A stretch of DNA of 64,000 nt from contig JASAOO010003565.1 in NCBI GenBank assembly GCA_030849075.1, positions 124,001-188,000 on the forward strand, given 5' to 3'. Below, in pieces: positions 38,037 through 49,199 of the stretch. Both the position numbers and the translations under genes were made by a program. Each line of letters starts with the position of its first letter. The stretch's first letter is position 1. Source of the stretch: Zelonia costaricensis. Lineage: Eukaryota; Euglenozoa; Kinetoplastea; Trypanosomatida; Trypanosomatidae. The notes under the pieces were generated by a model. The model ran no database searches and was not told where the DNA came from. It saw nothing but the letters and a program-made list of their open reading frames with translations.

Positions 38037-41000
38037 GGCTGTTAGGGGGGGGGAAGTTAAGGAGATTGGGAGATGGGCGGAAGCGGATGGCGCGGAGGTA
38101 GGGGAGGCGAACGACGCAGTTAGCGAAGCGAAGGCGATGAGATAGAGAGCGTGAAGGAGAGAGAGAGCGAAAGGAATCTTGTGACGGCGTGAAGCAGTTT
38201 GTGTGTTTGTGTGAGAGGTGAGGGTGGTGATGGTTGTTGACCGACGGAAACAAGCAAAAGGGACAACCGGGGCAGTTAATCAAGGGAACTGAAGCACTCC
38301 GCACGCATGAGAAGCGGAGAGAAGGTTCGCTGTGCCACAACGAGCGGTGAGACTCCCTCCAAACTGGCAGGAGGTGTTCCCTTCGCAAGGAGGTCCCCTG
38401 TACACACGCCGGAGGGGAAAGCCACTTCGTACCGCTTTTGCCCTGTGCACTTGACGGGCCGCGCTGCTGCCTTACTCTTGTCGCCGGAAGCGCGCGGAGG
38501 GCACACCAGCCGACAGCCGTGCCTCACTCCCTCATGTTTGTGTCGTCGTTATTTCTTCTTTTCCTGACGAACAAAACGGGAAAAGAGCGGCCGGTGGGCG
38601 AGGGAAGGAGAGACGAGGCAAGGGAGTCTTCAGACACCGTACCGCCCCAAGCCTCAACGCGGAGCGGGGCGGGTCAGGCAAAACGGGGTGTAGAGGCACG
38701 CGGCCCTACACCCGGATGGGCGTGGCGGATTTGCCGCCGCAGGCATAGCAGACAACAACAACAAAAAAAAACACCCCCGCAAACCGCAGCCCATGCTTCC
38801 GTGCAGCAGCAAAGCCACACGCGTAACCGGGCACTAGTGCAGCGCGCACGCAAATGCACACACCAGCACGACTCGACGTCACACCACGGACACAAGCGGA
38901 GGCGTCTCGGAACAGCTACAGCCCCCCGCCGCCTCGGCACCCATCCACGCACTTTGTGTTTGGGTGTATACCAAGCGACACGCCGCGTGCGAGCAGACCC
39001 CTGAGCTGTCACTCCTTGGCAAGGGTACTGTCACTCTCAACCTGGCAGTCTTCACCTACGGGCAGCACGATCAAGTGTTCACCTCCGTCTGCATTTGCAG
39101 CGCCTCGTCTTTACTCCGCTCGCACTCACCTGCAAGGCCCCGTGAGCCCGCGCGCCGCTCAGACCCAGCCACAGTTCCGGCGCTGCTCTTTGTTGTGGAT
39201 CACCACCGCGACTGCACAACGCATCCTCTGCGTGAGCGCACTAGCCACACGGCGCACATTCTTGCCGCGTGGCCCGGCAATTCTGCAAGCCGCAACACTG
39301 AGCAAGGGCACAGTGACCGCTGTCGTCCCTACCGAGATTTTCCATGCTGCACGAAAGCTATCATCGACTTGAGCGCTTTGGGCCACACGGATGCCACCCC
39401 CCTCACCTCCCCCACAGCCTCCCTGTTGCGTGCATGCGCCACGTTGCACGAGGCCTGCGGCTCTGCGAGTGTCCCCTGCTGCGTCGCACTTGTCCTCTCG
39501 CTCTCGCACGCCACCTCGGCGCAGTCGCCCCAGCGCCTCTCTCGCAGTAGGACGGCATTCCCGTGACGTCACCTCGAAAGCAATTGCCACCTACATCGTG
39601 CCGTGAAGAAACCCGAAGAAAAGAAGGCGTCGAGAAATACGCGCCCGTGACGTGACACGGTCAGTGAAACTGCCCGTTGGAACCCCGCGCTGCCGCCGCC
39701 GCCGCCGCCGCCGTAGCAGCCGGCGACACGATACCTGCCCACCAATTTGCCCTTGTGAATATGTGCACCTGTCTGCGAACTCGTTTCCCGCCTTCTCCAT
39801 CTCGCCCACACCTAACGGCGACCTCGTTTGTTTCTTTCTTGGCCCGTTGCCCTTGTGCATCTATATATGTGTGTTAATCATGAGTGTGGACGACGTCGAA
39901 GGTTGCGCACCTCCCTGCGGGGGAAGGGGCGGGGGGGAGGCGGGGGAGGGAGGTGGAAGTTGTGAGTCTCCACACGCAACCCTGCGAAATGCCCGCTCAG
40001 TGGGCGTGCTGCAACGCCCCCAGTCACGCCCAGTCGCCCATTCGAGTGCCCATGTGAAGTCGGCCTCAATGACACCTGAGATAGTCCTTTACACTCGACA
40101 CGTCAGTCGATGTCACCAGAAAGAGAAAAGTTGAGTTGCCCGAGCGGTGCACCGCAACGGAGCGAGCACAGCGAAACGGGGGAGCAGACCCACGGCCGAG
40201 ATGCTGCGCACGGCCTGACCTCGCCACCACTGTGCCCTCTTCGTTGCCGGCGTCCCCGTCTCACCCCACGCACGTGGGCTGCACCGTGCAGCAGCCCTTC
40301 TGTGAAAGCCATACCAGGAAAGAAGCCGGAATAAATAAATAAACGGAAGAGTTGTTTGAGTAAACAAAAGGTAGAGTGAGTACATGGCATCATTTGGGCG
40401 CCTCCGAAAACGTCTCTGGAGGGAAAAAAGGGGACGAGAGGGGTGGGTACGTTGCAGGGAGGGGGGGGCAACGAGGGAAACGATGGCGTGACGGCTTGGG
40501 AGAAGTGCGTGTGCAGCCGGCACCAAACTGTGCCACCCATCTGTGCACCACCACCGAAGCGGGGGGAGAGAGGCGGGCGGGCGACCGTAAAAATCAAGGC
40601 ACACTGCGCGGCGGTGAGTTTCCACGTGCACCCTACCGTGCCCGTGTCACTCGAGCGTCCACTGCGCCGCCACAGACACGCCTGGATGAGCCTCTGGGCG
40701 CCTCGGCGTCAGAGAGAACCGAGAGCGTGTCAACGCCCGCACATCATCCCCACATCCAACGTGACGACGTGCTGAGCGCCTCTTCCCCCGCCATGCCACA
40801 TCCTCCTGCTTTCGGGCCTCTTCTCATTGCCGCTTTGCCACGCACCTGCTGGCACCCTTCCCGTGCTCGCGATGAGTTGCAACCCAGCACCCCCAGTTGA
40901 ACCACCCGCTCCCATCGAACCCCGGCTTCCACCGCTCCGTAGCGTACGCTGCCGTCTCCCAATACAGACCAGCCAGTGCATCACAACCTAAGCGAGGAGG

Positions 41001-41171
41001 TGCGGAGAGGCAGACCACTGCACCGCAGCCCGCGCCGCCCCTTCACCAGCGCCTGCCTGACACCCTTCCTGCTGCTGCACGAGATCCCGTACCGTGCGCG
41101 CAGCCGCGCATCCACGCCGCTACATCAGCTCCATCCGGCAGCTGCAAACCTGCGAGACGCCGCGCCCCGCC

Positions 41172-41203
<32 letters not shown>

Positions 41204-43072
41204 ACCACCGAGGTAGGTGTGTGCATCACCGTTTCGCTGTCTCCAGCTGTGTCTCTTTTGAGAGTTCATTTGCACCCATGGCACACCACCACATGTCACA
41301 CCTCTCGCCATACATCAAACGTCTGCGGCGAGGCGCCATTCACGGCCCGCACGCCTGCGATTCTCTCTTCTCTCGTACGTGCTTTTCTTTTCTTTTTTTT
41401 TTGCGCCACTGGGCGGGAGCGGAGCGAAGAGAGAGGAGGGGGACGAGGGGGAAGAGGCGTTCGTGTGAGCCGTCACCTTAATTACACGCCCTCCCTCGCC
41501 GTCCCTCCAGCGGACTCCTCCTCCTCCCCCCTACCCATTCTTCAGCGGGAGCACAGAGAAAAAGAAAACAGGAAGAGGGAACTCGGGAGCGAGAAGAACA
41601 AGAGGGAAAAAGTGGTGGCACACACCATGGTGCGCGATGTGCAACTTCGGCTGCACGCGTCAAGCAAGTCAAAAAAAGACACGGCGGAGAGGGCGATGTC
41701 GTTGTTTTCCGAAAAAAGTCTCGAAGTGGGGAGGGGGACACAGGTAAAGAAAGAAAAGAGGGGGGAAGAGGCGCACACACACACACACAAAAACGCACGC
41801 GCACGCCCAGAGACTGAATGCTAGACACGCAAACACAAGGAAAACGAGAACACGTAGGAAGGCTGGAAAAGGGGAGCGAGGTGAGGAGCCGTGTCGCGGC
41901 GAGCGCTGGGGGTAGGGAGGGGGGAAGTGAGGGAGTTCGGCGCCAGGACAGCGCCAGCGCCGCGCATGGAGGGGTGTGCACCAGGTGTGCTTCTACCTGA
42001 AGCCCGAGGTTCGCAACAAGAAACACAAACCACGGTGCACCGGCCGCTGTGGAGCGCGAAGAGCATGAAATGTAAAAGGCGTGTACAACATAGATTCCCT
42101 CACTGCGGTAGCCTCCACCCTGCCCTTCTCCGCCTCATCTTCGCCCCGGTCTCCAAAGCTGTGCGGGCAGGGAGGCGCATGGGTGTGAGCGGAGTGGGGA
42201 GCAGAGGACGCCACTCGTCGCACAGTGGACATCGTCGTGGGAGAAGGGAGGGGGGGGCGTAACGCAACGGACGGACACCGCCAGGCCGCTGCTCCGCCTC
42301 CCCCTCCCCTCCCCGTCACATCTCGACGCGTGTCCCACGTCGAGTGCCGACAGCACGCCCCATCTATCCCTGTCCCTTCACGCATCCACCACCCCGCACA
42401 GCACACGGAGGGCGCACGCGACACTCTCGAGCGATCATTAGCGCCTTTCCAAAACTCTTCCCAGTTCTAGTCCGATCTCTTTTGTCTTCAACAGTACCCG
42501 CTCGGCCCTCTTCGTTTTCGCTTCTTGTTCCTTTTCTTTTTTTTGTAAGTGGCTCCATCCTTGTGTTACCGGAAAAACGAGAATCGAAAAACAGGGCCGC
42601 AGATACAAGACGAGAAGAGAAAGGCGGGCAGAAAGTGAAAACCTAACTTAGCGAAGAGAAACACACCAGAAAGAGAGAGGGGGGCGAAGCAGAGCTGGAG
42701 ACACCGTCGGTCACCACGGCGAACACTGAACGCCTCGGGAGGGGAGTAGGTTGAAGGGGCGGGGGTTGGGGAGGTTGGCGTCAGCAAAAGTAAGAGCAGC
42801 GGTGCGACCCAAATGGGCTGTTGCCGCCTGCTCGTACACACGCACACACACATTCCCCACTCCACACCGGCGATCCGCTCGCTGCGCGCTTCTCGTCAAG
42901 GCTCTCTCGCTCTCTCTGCCTCGCCGCCTCAGTTTCTGCGTGTTGTTCCTTCTCCGTCTTTTTTTTTTTTACGTGGACGCACGCGCCCATTACGCATCCG
43001 TTTCGCACCAAACGTCCGCTTGGCTTATCTTTGTCGTCGCTCCATCGACTAGCTTTGTCAGCGCTGTCCAGC
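38037..43072. other. 5.0-kb gene desert downstream of HEXBP
   Basis: No convincing gene. It includes relatively complex, non-purine-biased stretches (38300-39600, 40500-41300), a CCA trinucleotide run (41181-41209) and polypurine stretches (41370-41470, 41540-41610). It likely holds the HEXBP 3' UTR and the leader of the six-knuckle gene. Confidence 0.6.
41181..41209. repeat. (CCA)n trinucleotide repeat
   Basis: About nine CCA units in non-coding sequence downstream of HEXBP. Confidence 0.85.
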
Positions 43073-43891
43073 TTAACTGCTCGGGCAGTCGCGGCTGATG
43101 TGGCCGGCCTCACCGCACTTGTAGCACGTGCGGTCGCCGCCACCGCGGGAGCTGCCAGCGGCATCGGGGCACTCGCGGCTGATGTGGCCGGGCTTGCCGC
43201 ACTTGTAGCAAGAGCGGTCGCCACCGCCAGCGCGGAAGCCGCCGCCGGCGGCATCCGGGCACTCGCGGCTCATGTGACCAGGCTTGCCGCACTTGTAGCA
43301 CGAGCGGTCACCGCTGCCAGAGCTGCCGGCGTTGGGGCATTCGCGGCTCATGTGGCCGGCCTCACCACACTTGAAGCACTTGCGGTCGCCGCCGCCGCCG
43401 CTGTAGCCGCCCTGGCTGTTCGGGCAGTCGCGGCTGATGTGGCCAGCCTCACCGCACTTGTAGCACGAGCGGTCGCCGCCGCCGTAGCCACCCTGCGCAC
43501 CGTCGCGGCCGCGCTTCTGACCATAGCCGCCGTAGGAGTTGCCGCCCTGGCTGGGGCAGTCGCGACTGAGGTGGCCCTCCTGGCCGCACTTGTAGCACTC
43601 GAAGCCCTTGGCCGCGCCGGGCTTGGCCGAGTTGGGGCACTCGCGGCTCATGTGGCCAGTTTCGCCGCAGCGGAAGCAGGTCATACCGGCGGCGGCTCCC
43701 TCCTTCGCCTCGTTCGGGCAGTCGCGGCTCATGTGGCCGGCCTCGCCGCAGCGGAAGCAGGTCGAGCTGCGGTCGTCGCTCTTGGCCGGGGCCTCGGGGC
43801 ACTCGCGGGCGTAGTGGCCCTCCTTGCCGCAGTTGCGGCAGCCGTTGCCGCCCTCCGTGCGCGGGCGCTTGACCTCCTCAGTGTCGGACAT
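43073..43891 (-). CDS. HEXBP: HEXBP, DNA-binding protein with nine CCHC zinc knuckles
   Basis: The 272-residue protein starts [15 protein letters not shown], a short acidic/basic tail. It then has nine CCHC knuckles, the first at residues 18-31, the last ending at the C-terminus ([14 protein letters not shown]). A Gly/Tyr/Arg-rich linker ([19 protein letters not shown]) separates knuckles 4 and 5; the later linkers are Gly/Ser/Ala-rich. This matches, from memory, Leishmania HEXBP, which binds the hexanucleotide repeat of the GP63 gene region. Knuckles 5 to 9 are near copies of each other at DNA level, so copy-number change by unequal recombination is likely. The Met at 43891 is chosen; the in-frame extension to 44197 is a leader-like Phe/Ser/Pro-rich translation. 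Confidence 0.95.
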   Translation of the reverse strand: MSDTEEVKRPRTEGGNGCRNCGKEGHYARECPEAPAKSDDRSSTCFRCGEAGHMSRDCPNEAKEGAAAGMTCFRCGETGHMSRECPNSAKPGAAKGFECYKCGQEGHLSRDCPSQGGNSYGGYGQKRGRDGAQGGYGGGDRSCYKCGEAGHISRDCPNSQGGYSGGGGDRKCFKCGEAGHMSRECPNAGSSGSGDRSCYKCGKPGHMSRECPDAAGGGFRAGGGDRSCYKCGKPGHISRECPDAAGSSRGGGDRTCYKCGEAGHISRDCPSS

Positions 43892-44957
43892 GATGTCGGG
43901 CGGGGGGGGGGGGAAGTGGAGAAGGGTGGGTGGGGAGAGAAAGAGGAAGCGAGATGGCTTGCTTAGTCGTGGAGATGACAAAAGAAAAAGCTGCTTTTTT
44001 AAAGAAAACAAAAAATGGAGTTGCGGCGAAGAAAACGGAGCGTGGTTTACTTTGGTGTGGGTGGGATTGGAGTATGTGTGCGTGTGTGTTGGCAAATGGG
44101 TCGTGGTGGAAGGAGAGGGTGAAAGAAGTGGCAACAGGCGTGGGAAATGAGAGGAGCACGAAGCAGTGGGTCGGCAGGGACTCGATGCATAGTGCACCTC
44201 AGCTTGCCGCTAGCACAGTCGGCGCGCCGCTCAGCTTGGCGTTTCGCACCTGGCTTGTTGATCAGGCGATGCGAGTACCTGTCCATCAGTGGTGCGCAAC
44301 TGCTCTGCAAACCTGCGGCGGCGACTGGGAGGGGGAAGGGAGGCCCCGTAAGAGGCGCCGGATTCACGGAGCTTAAAGGAAAAAAACGGCACCGAGTGCA
44401 GCCTCCCCCCCCCCCTCAGCTGGTGTTGCCATGCCCTGCTGGCTCCAGCTTTCTTTGTGGTCCCTCATGGTAACTTCAAAGCGCTCGTGTGCGCAGCTCT
44501 GCTTTGGAATGAAGCCTCGATTCAAGGGCAAAACGCGGCAGGTGGGCGAGGGGGAAAGACGGAGGGACAGTCGAGCGTCGGCTTGTGGCGACAGCGCACT
44601 CTCACAAAACACGCCTGCACGCGACGTGCAGAGTTGCGAAACAGTGCACAGCGCGCGCGCACCTGCTCGTTCGAAGACACACGCATGCAGCAAAACGTGA
44701 GACCGGGTTACGGAGACGGAGACACCGCTCCAACAAGACCGACAATCGGGACGACGGGGCCAGGAGTGCGAGCGCCGTGCTGGGAAAGGGAGTCGTCGCA
44801 TACGAAGCGCGTCAACGCACTTGCCGCAGATACGAAGAGGGAGGGAGGGAGGGAGGGGAGGTCGACGTGCAAGAGACGGGAGAGCAGACGGCGCCAACGG
44901 GCACAAGCGACGCCCCTCTCACCCTCCCCCTCCCCTCCCCCCGCGCGCACCGTCGTC
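43892..44957. other. Intergenic region, about 1.07 kb
   Basis: A + strand G-run (43902-43912) and purine stretch lie directly upstream of HEXBP. The rest is the 3' UTR of the beta5 gene. No gene seen. Confidence 0.6.
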
Positions 44958-45869
44958 TCACTTGGCCGGGAAGTAGCGGTCGTACAGCTTCGTCTGGTCG
45001 TCGCGCGAGATCTTCGTCCAGCCCTTCTCGTGCACGTGGTACACCGTCACAATACCGCCCGACGCGCCATCGCGGTACGTCGCGTGGAAGATGGAGCGAC
45101 GCGCCAGGTCGCAGGCATCCTCGACGGAGAGGTCCTTGCGGTAGCCCGTGTCGAGCACGCCGTACGCGTAGATGGAGCCAGAGCCAACGCTGAAGAGGTC
45201 CTGCTTCACGCGCGAGCCCTTGTCATCCACGTAGTACAGGGACGGGCCAAACTGGTCCCAGCCAGCCACCATGGTCCCCATTGAGAGGCCGTGGTTGCGA
45301 TACGAGTACGTGATGTTCGCCAAAATCTTGCTCGCCGCGGCGACGGTGATGCGGGTGCCGTTGCGCAGCTCCCACAGCCGGCACTCCATCCCGAGCACGC
45401 GCTCCCAGTACTGGCAGTCCGCCGCACCGCCGGCCAGCGTGCCGAGCAGGTAGTCGTTGATTTCCAGCACCTTCAGCACCGTCTGCGACGCGATGTACTG
45501 CCCAGTCGACGCACGAGAGTCGACAGCGACGACGATGCCGCCGTTGAAGCGGAAGGCCAGCGTGGTTGTACCCTTCTTCACATCCAGCTTCGGGATAGCA
45601 CGCGGCACGGGGCACGACGCGGTCAGCGGCCAGCAGCGGTTCTCGCCGTGCAGGTGGCGGCTCGAGTCGAGCGGGTCGGCCGTCACGGCGTCGCAGGCGG
45701 CCGGCGACTCCTCCTTCGGTCTCTGCAGTGGCGCGCGGCGGTACGAGCAGAGCGATAGCGCCTCCTCCAGCGGGTCCTCGGCCATGTTGTGGTACGTGAA
45801 GGGCCCAACACGCGGGCAGTCGTCCAACGCGAAGTTGGACGACATGACAGACTCGAAATCAGCGAACAT
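44958..45869 (-). CDS. PSMB5: 20S proteasome beta5 subunit (chymotrypsin-like, catalytic)
   Basis: The 303-residue precursor has a 100-residue propeptide that ends in Lys-Lys-Gly before Thr101, the mature N-terminal nucleophile. In mature numbering Thr1 ([11 protein letters not shown]), Asp17 (VAVDSR) and Lys33 (TVLK) are all present, so the subunit should be active. Further family blocks are [30 protein letters not shown] and GGIVTVYHV. Beta5 gives the chymotrypsin-like activity of the 20S core and is the target of several anti-kinetoplastid inhibitors. The start is [11 protein letters not shown] at 45869; the upstream 84 in-frame codons precede the likely trans-splice site at 45911. Confidence 0.97.
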   Translation of the reverse strand: MFADFESVMSSNFALDDCPRVGPFTYHNMAEDPLEEALSLCSYRRAPLQRPKEESPAACDAVTADPLDSSRHLHGENRCWPLTASCPVPRAIPKLDVKKGTTTLAFRFNGGIVVAVDSRASTGQYIASQTVLKVLEINDYLLGTLAGGAADCQYWERVLGMECRLWELRNGTRITVAAASKILANITYSYRNHGLSMGTMVAGWDQFGPSLYYVDDKGSRVKQDLFSVGSGSIYAYGVLDTGYRKDLSVEDACDLARRSIFHATYRDGASGGIVTVYHVHEKGWTKISRDDQTKLYDRYFPAK

Positions 45870-46736
45870 CTTTTCCTTTTTTTGTCTGTGTGTGTCGCTT
45901 CGAGAACGAGCTACGGCAGAGCACGTAAAGGAAGGTGGGCGAAGGGGATCTAGCGAGGGACGGAAGCAAGGAGACGTCCTCGTTGTGCGGGCTAGTGGGA
46001 GAAGGGCCACGTATAAGAGCGCCGACTCGCACAAGAGCCGAAGTAGGCGTGAGGCGGGAGAGAGGGGTGGAGATGGAGTAAGAGGGGGTGAGCTCGCGAT
46101 GGCCAAGACGGCACGAGTCACAGAAGAGACAAAGGAAATACGGGGAAGCGACGCAGCTCACTGTGGTGTTCGTTGTGCAGACCAAAAGAAAGACACGCGG
46201 AAGGGGCAAAAAAAAAAATTAGAGGTGGAGAGTGGAGCACGGGTAGCACGTGGAACTCTGGTGCGCCTCCGCCGTTCACTGCCATGCAGTGGGCGGGAGG
46301 GGGGAGGGGGGAGGGGGGGCCGCGGTGCATAGGAGGTCAAGAAAAAGAAGCGGCGTGGGCATCGCGCGGGTGGCAGTTGCAGCAAGCTCGAAGCAGCACC
46401 CTTGCGGGACACCGCAGCGCACGCGGAGAGGCGGAAACAGCGGGGCAGAGGCTGGACGAAGAAATCAGGGCGCCCCTCCCTCCCTACCCCCGCGCGCCTC
46501 CAGTGGCACTTTGTTTTTTTTTCTTGTTTCAGTTTGCGTTCACGCATTTCGCCTGAGTGTGACTTCTGCTCGACGCACTTGCTGCGGCCCTCCGTGCCCG
46601 CAGGCGACGAAGTTGGCAGACAGATTTACACGAAAGAGACCAAAGCGGAGTTTAATGTGAAGACGTGATTGGTGCCAACGTGGCTGACTCTTCTCCTCCC
46701 CCCCCAACCCCTCCACTCCTCCAACCGCGGGGTTCC
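45870..46736. other. Intergenic region, about 0.87 kb
   Basis: Leader of beta5 and 3' UTR of the pseudouridine synthase-like gene. No gene seen. Confidence 0.6.
45911..45946 (-). promoter_or_regulatory. Candidate spliced-leader acceptor for proteasome beta5
   Basis: The minus strand has a C/T tract (45946 down to 45924) and then AG at 45912-45911, about 41 nt before the ATG at 45869. Confidence 0.45.
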
Positions 46737-49199
46737 TTAGCGGAGGGCCGTGATGTCCTCCACGATGGCGTCCTCGGCCGAAGACGCGGAGACGCTGTCA
46801 TCGCCGTCGCCCGCGAACAGGTCGAGCGCCACGCCCTCGTCTCCGGCACCGCGAGCCGCGCGACGCCCCCGCAGGCTCGACGGCGACGCCGGGAAGTCGC
46901 TGGGGAGAGGGACGTGGTGGTCACCAAGGCGGGCCGCCATGTGGGACTGCTGCGCCCGCTGCTCCGCTAGTGCCTGCAGCTCGCTCGACTCGAAGCTGAG
47001 CGCGTCCTTGACCTCCTCGTACGTGTAGTTGTCCAGCTCCTCCAGCTCCTTCGGCGTCAGCTCGCGGTAGCGGCACAGGCGACGCAGCCGCGACACCCGC
47101 TGCCGCCGAAAAAACGGCCAGTCCCGCTCCACAAAGGGCTTCCACACAGCACCGAGGTTGTCAGTGTAGAACGGCGGCACGGTCACCTCACGCACCGAGC
47201 CGACGGCGAGGTTGGTGAGGGCGAAGGGGCCGAACGAAACGCGGCCGCCGCGCTCCACCGTGCGGCCCAGGTGCTGCATCAAGTGCGCAATCGGCATCGA
47301 CTCGCCCCGCACCTTGACCTTGACCGAGTAGCGCGACTTGGTCGCGGGGTTCACGAAGAACTCCACGTTGCGGTGGCGCCGGCCGTTGATGTCGAGGCCC
47401 TCGGTGTTGAGCTTGTGGACCAGGACCGGGTCCAAGGCTGGGCGCACACGCAGGAGGTACGTGCGTTGCACCATAGACTTGGGGTTTTCGAGGAAGCGGG
47501 ACAGCTCGCCGTCGTTCGTCAGGAGCAGAATGCCATGCGCGCGCATCGGCAGCGAGCCGACCGGGACGAGGTGGTCCATGCCGAGGATGCGTGCGTGCTT
47601 CGTGATGAGAGTTCGGCCCGCGACGTCGTTGCGTGACACCACGACGTTGGCCGGCTTGTGGTACATCCACAGCCGTGGTGGCGCGAAGCGGAGGCGGGAG
47701 TGGTGTCCCGCCACGTGCACATCGTCCTCGGCGCGCACCAGGCGGAACGGGTTGCGCTCCACCACGTTGTTCACCCGCACCTGCCCGCTCGCAATCGTAA
47801 CGGCGGCCTCGCGACGGCTGCAAAACCCAGCGCGCGGCAGCGTGCGCAGCAGGTAGACGAGGCCGGGCCGTTCCACCCCAGCCTCCGCCGGCGCCGCTGC
47901 GTCGTCCTCGGCATCCGCCGCGGCAACCGCAGAGCGGCCCGTCTGAGCGGCGAGGGCGGCGAGGCGGCGAAGCGGGTCGCCCGTCGGGCTGCCACCCGGA
48001 ACCGAGTCGTCCGTGCCGCGCGCCGCGCGCATGGCCGCTGCGACGCGGGTTGACGGCACGCCGTCGCGAAGAATGGCGCGATCCTCGTGCGCTGACGCAG
48101 CCGCGCCTTCCTCCTCCGCCTCTCGCCCAGCTGCGTCCTCGGCCCCGTCGAGATCTGCCAACGTAGTGGCGACGGCAGCTGCAGCACTGCGAGGTGGGCG
48201 CGGCAGGTGGGCGGCTTTCGCTGGCAGTCCGGTGGCGTCGCCGCGCTGGGCCAGCGCGAGGAGGGTCGAGTCCGCGGCGCGGTGCCGTAGGCGCTGCGGC
48301 AGGAAGGTCTCGCTGCGCTCCTCCCGCAGCGTCTCGGCCTTCAGCTCCATCAAGCGCTCGCGCAGCATGTCGGTGAGCTGCACGGGGGTGTCACCGAACT
48401 CCGCGTACGCGCCGTGGTCGCCGCGGTCGCCCTCGATGGTCTGGTCAGCAGGTGCGGCGTTGCTCTCCGTCGCGAGCCCCAGCCCGCCGTGCCGGCGCGC
48501 GTTGCCGCCCGTCAGCTTCAGGATGTCCGGCGAGTCACGCTCACGTGCCTCGCGAGCGCCGGCGTGCGCGCCGCTGCGCAGCTTGTCCGCCATCCCGCCG
48601 CGCACGTCGATGCTGCCTTCGTCGAAGAAGGAGCCAGCGCCACCTTCGCGCCGCTCCCGCGCCGCGCGCTGCAACGGCGAGACGAACCCGTCAGCGTTGA
48701 CGTCGTGCGTCGTCGCGTGCCAACGCCGTGCGTGGGCCTGGTCAGCGGCCTCGGGCGAGGCGGGAGTGGCCTTGAGATGCGCCACAGCCTGCGGGAAGAA
48801 CCTCTCGACATCCACGAGACCTTCAACGGCGCCGATGTCGAGAGAGCGGGGCACAGGGGCGTCATCGGCAGCGTCGCGCTGTGATTTCTTTCGAGGTGAT
48901 GCGGCACGCCGGCGGTCGGCACCACGCTGCGTGCGGCGGAAGCTCCGTTGACCTCCGCCGCGCTGGGGGACTCCGCTGCTCCGAGCAGCGGAAGAGGTCC
49001 GCAGGTGCTCCTCGTCCGCTACGCTACCAGAGCTTCCTTGCGCGGGTGGAGTGTGCGGTGGTGGGGCGCTGCTGTCGCCGAGTCCGCTGCTGGAGGCCCA
49101 GCGGACGGCCAACGTCACACTTGCACGGTGCAGCGACTGCGTCGGCTGTGTGTGCCGCCTCAGCCGGCGGAGCAGCGACGGCACCACAACAGGCCACAT
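46737..49199 (-). CDS. RsuA/RluB-family pseudouridine synthase homologue lacking the catalytic Asp, probably mitochondrial
   Basis: The 820-residue protein opens with an Arg-rich, acid-free stretch (MWPVVVPSLLRRLRRHTQ) typical of a mitochondrial presequence. About 400 disordered residues follow. Next come an S4 RNA-binding motif (about 446-498, with LRTLPRAGFCSRREA) and the pseudouridine synthase fold (about 510-690). The catalytic motif, normally G-R-L-D-x-x-T-x-G-L-L-L-L-T-x-D-G, reads VGSLPMRAHGILLLTNDG at 547-564. The Asp is Pro551 (codon 47547-47549) and the Arg is Ser549, while the rest, including a Lys/Arg-Thr-Tyr-Leu block, is kept. The C-terminal 130 residues are family-specific. The start at 49199 is preferred because the only longer frame begins above the trans-splice acceptor at 49408. 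A structural role in mitoribosome assembly is an inference. Confidence 0.88.
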   Translation of the reverse strand: MWPVVVPSLLRRLRRHTQPTQSLHRASVTLAVRWASSSGLGDSSAPPPHTPPAQGSSGSVADEEHLRTSSAARSSGVPQRGGGQRSFRRTQRGADRRRAASPRKKSQRDAADDAPVPRSLDIGAVEGLVDVERFFPQAVAHLKATPASPEAADQAHARRWHATTHDVNADGFVSPLQRAARERREGGAGSFFDEGSIDVRGGMADKLRSGAHAGAREARERDSPDILKLTGGNARRHGGLGLATESNAAPADQTIEGDRGDHGAYAEFGDTPVQLTDMLRERLMELKAETLREERSETFLPQRLRHRAADSTLLALAQRGDATGLPAKAAHLPRPPRSAAAAVATTLADLDGAEDAAGREAEEEGAAASAHEDRAILRDGVPSTRVAAAMRAARGTDDSVPGGSPTGDPLRRLAALAAQTGRSAVAAADAEDDAAAPAEAGVERPGLVYLLRTLPRAGFCSRREAAVTIASGQVRVNNVVERNPFRLVRAEDDVHVAGHHSRLRFAPPRLWMYHKPANVVVSRNDVAGRTLITKHARILGMDHLVPVGSLPMRAHGILLLTNDGELSRFLENPKSMVQRTYLLRVRPALDPVLVHKLNTEGLDINGRRHRNVEFFVNPATKSRYSVKVKVRGESMPIAHLMQHLGRTVERGGRVSFGPFALTNLAVGSVREVTVPPFYTDNLGAVWKPFVERDWPFFRRQRVSRLRRLCRYRELTPKELEELDNYTYEEVKDALSFESSELQALAEQRAQQSHMAARLGDHHVPLPSDFPASPSSLRGRRAARGAGDEGVALDLFAGDGDDSVSASSAEDAIVEDITALR

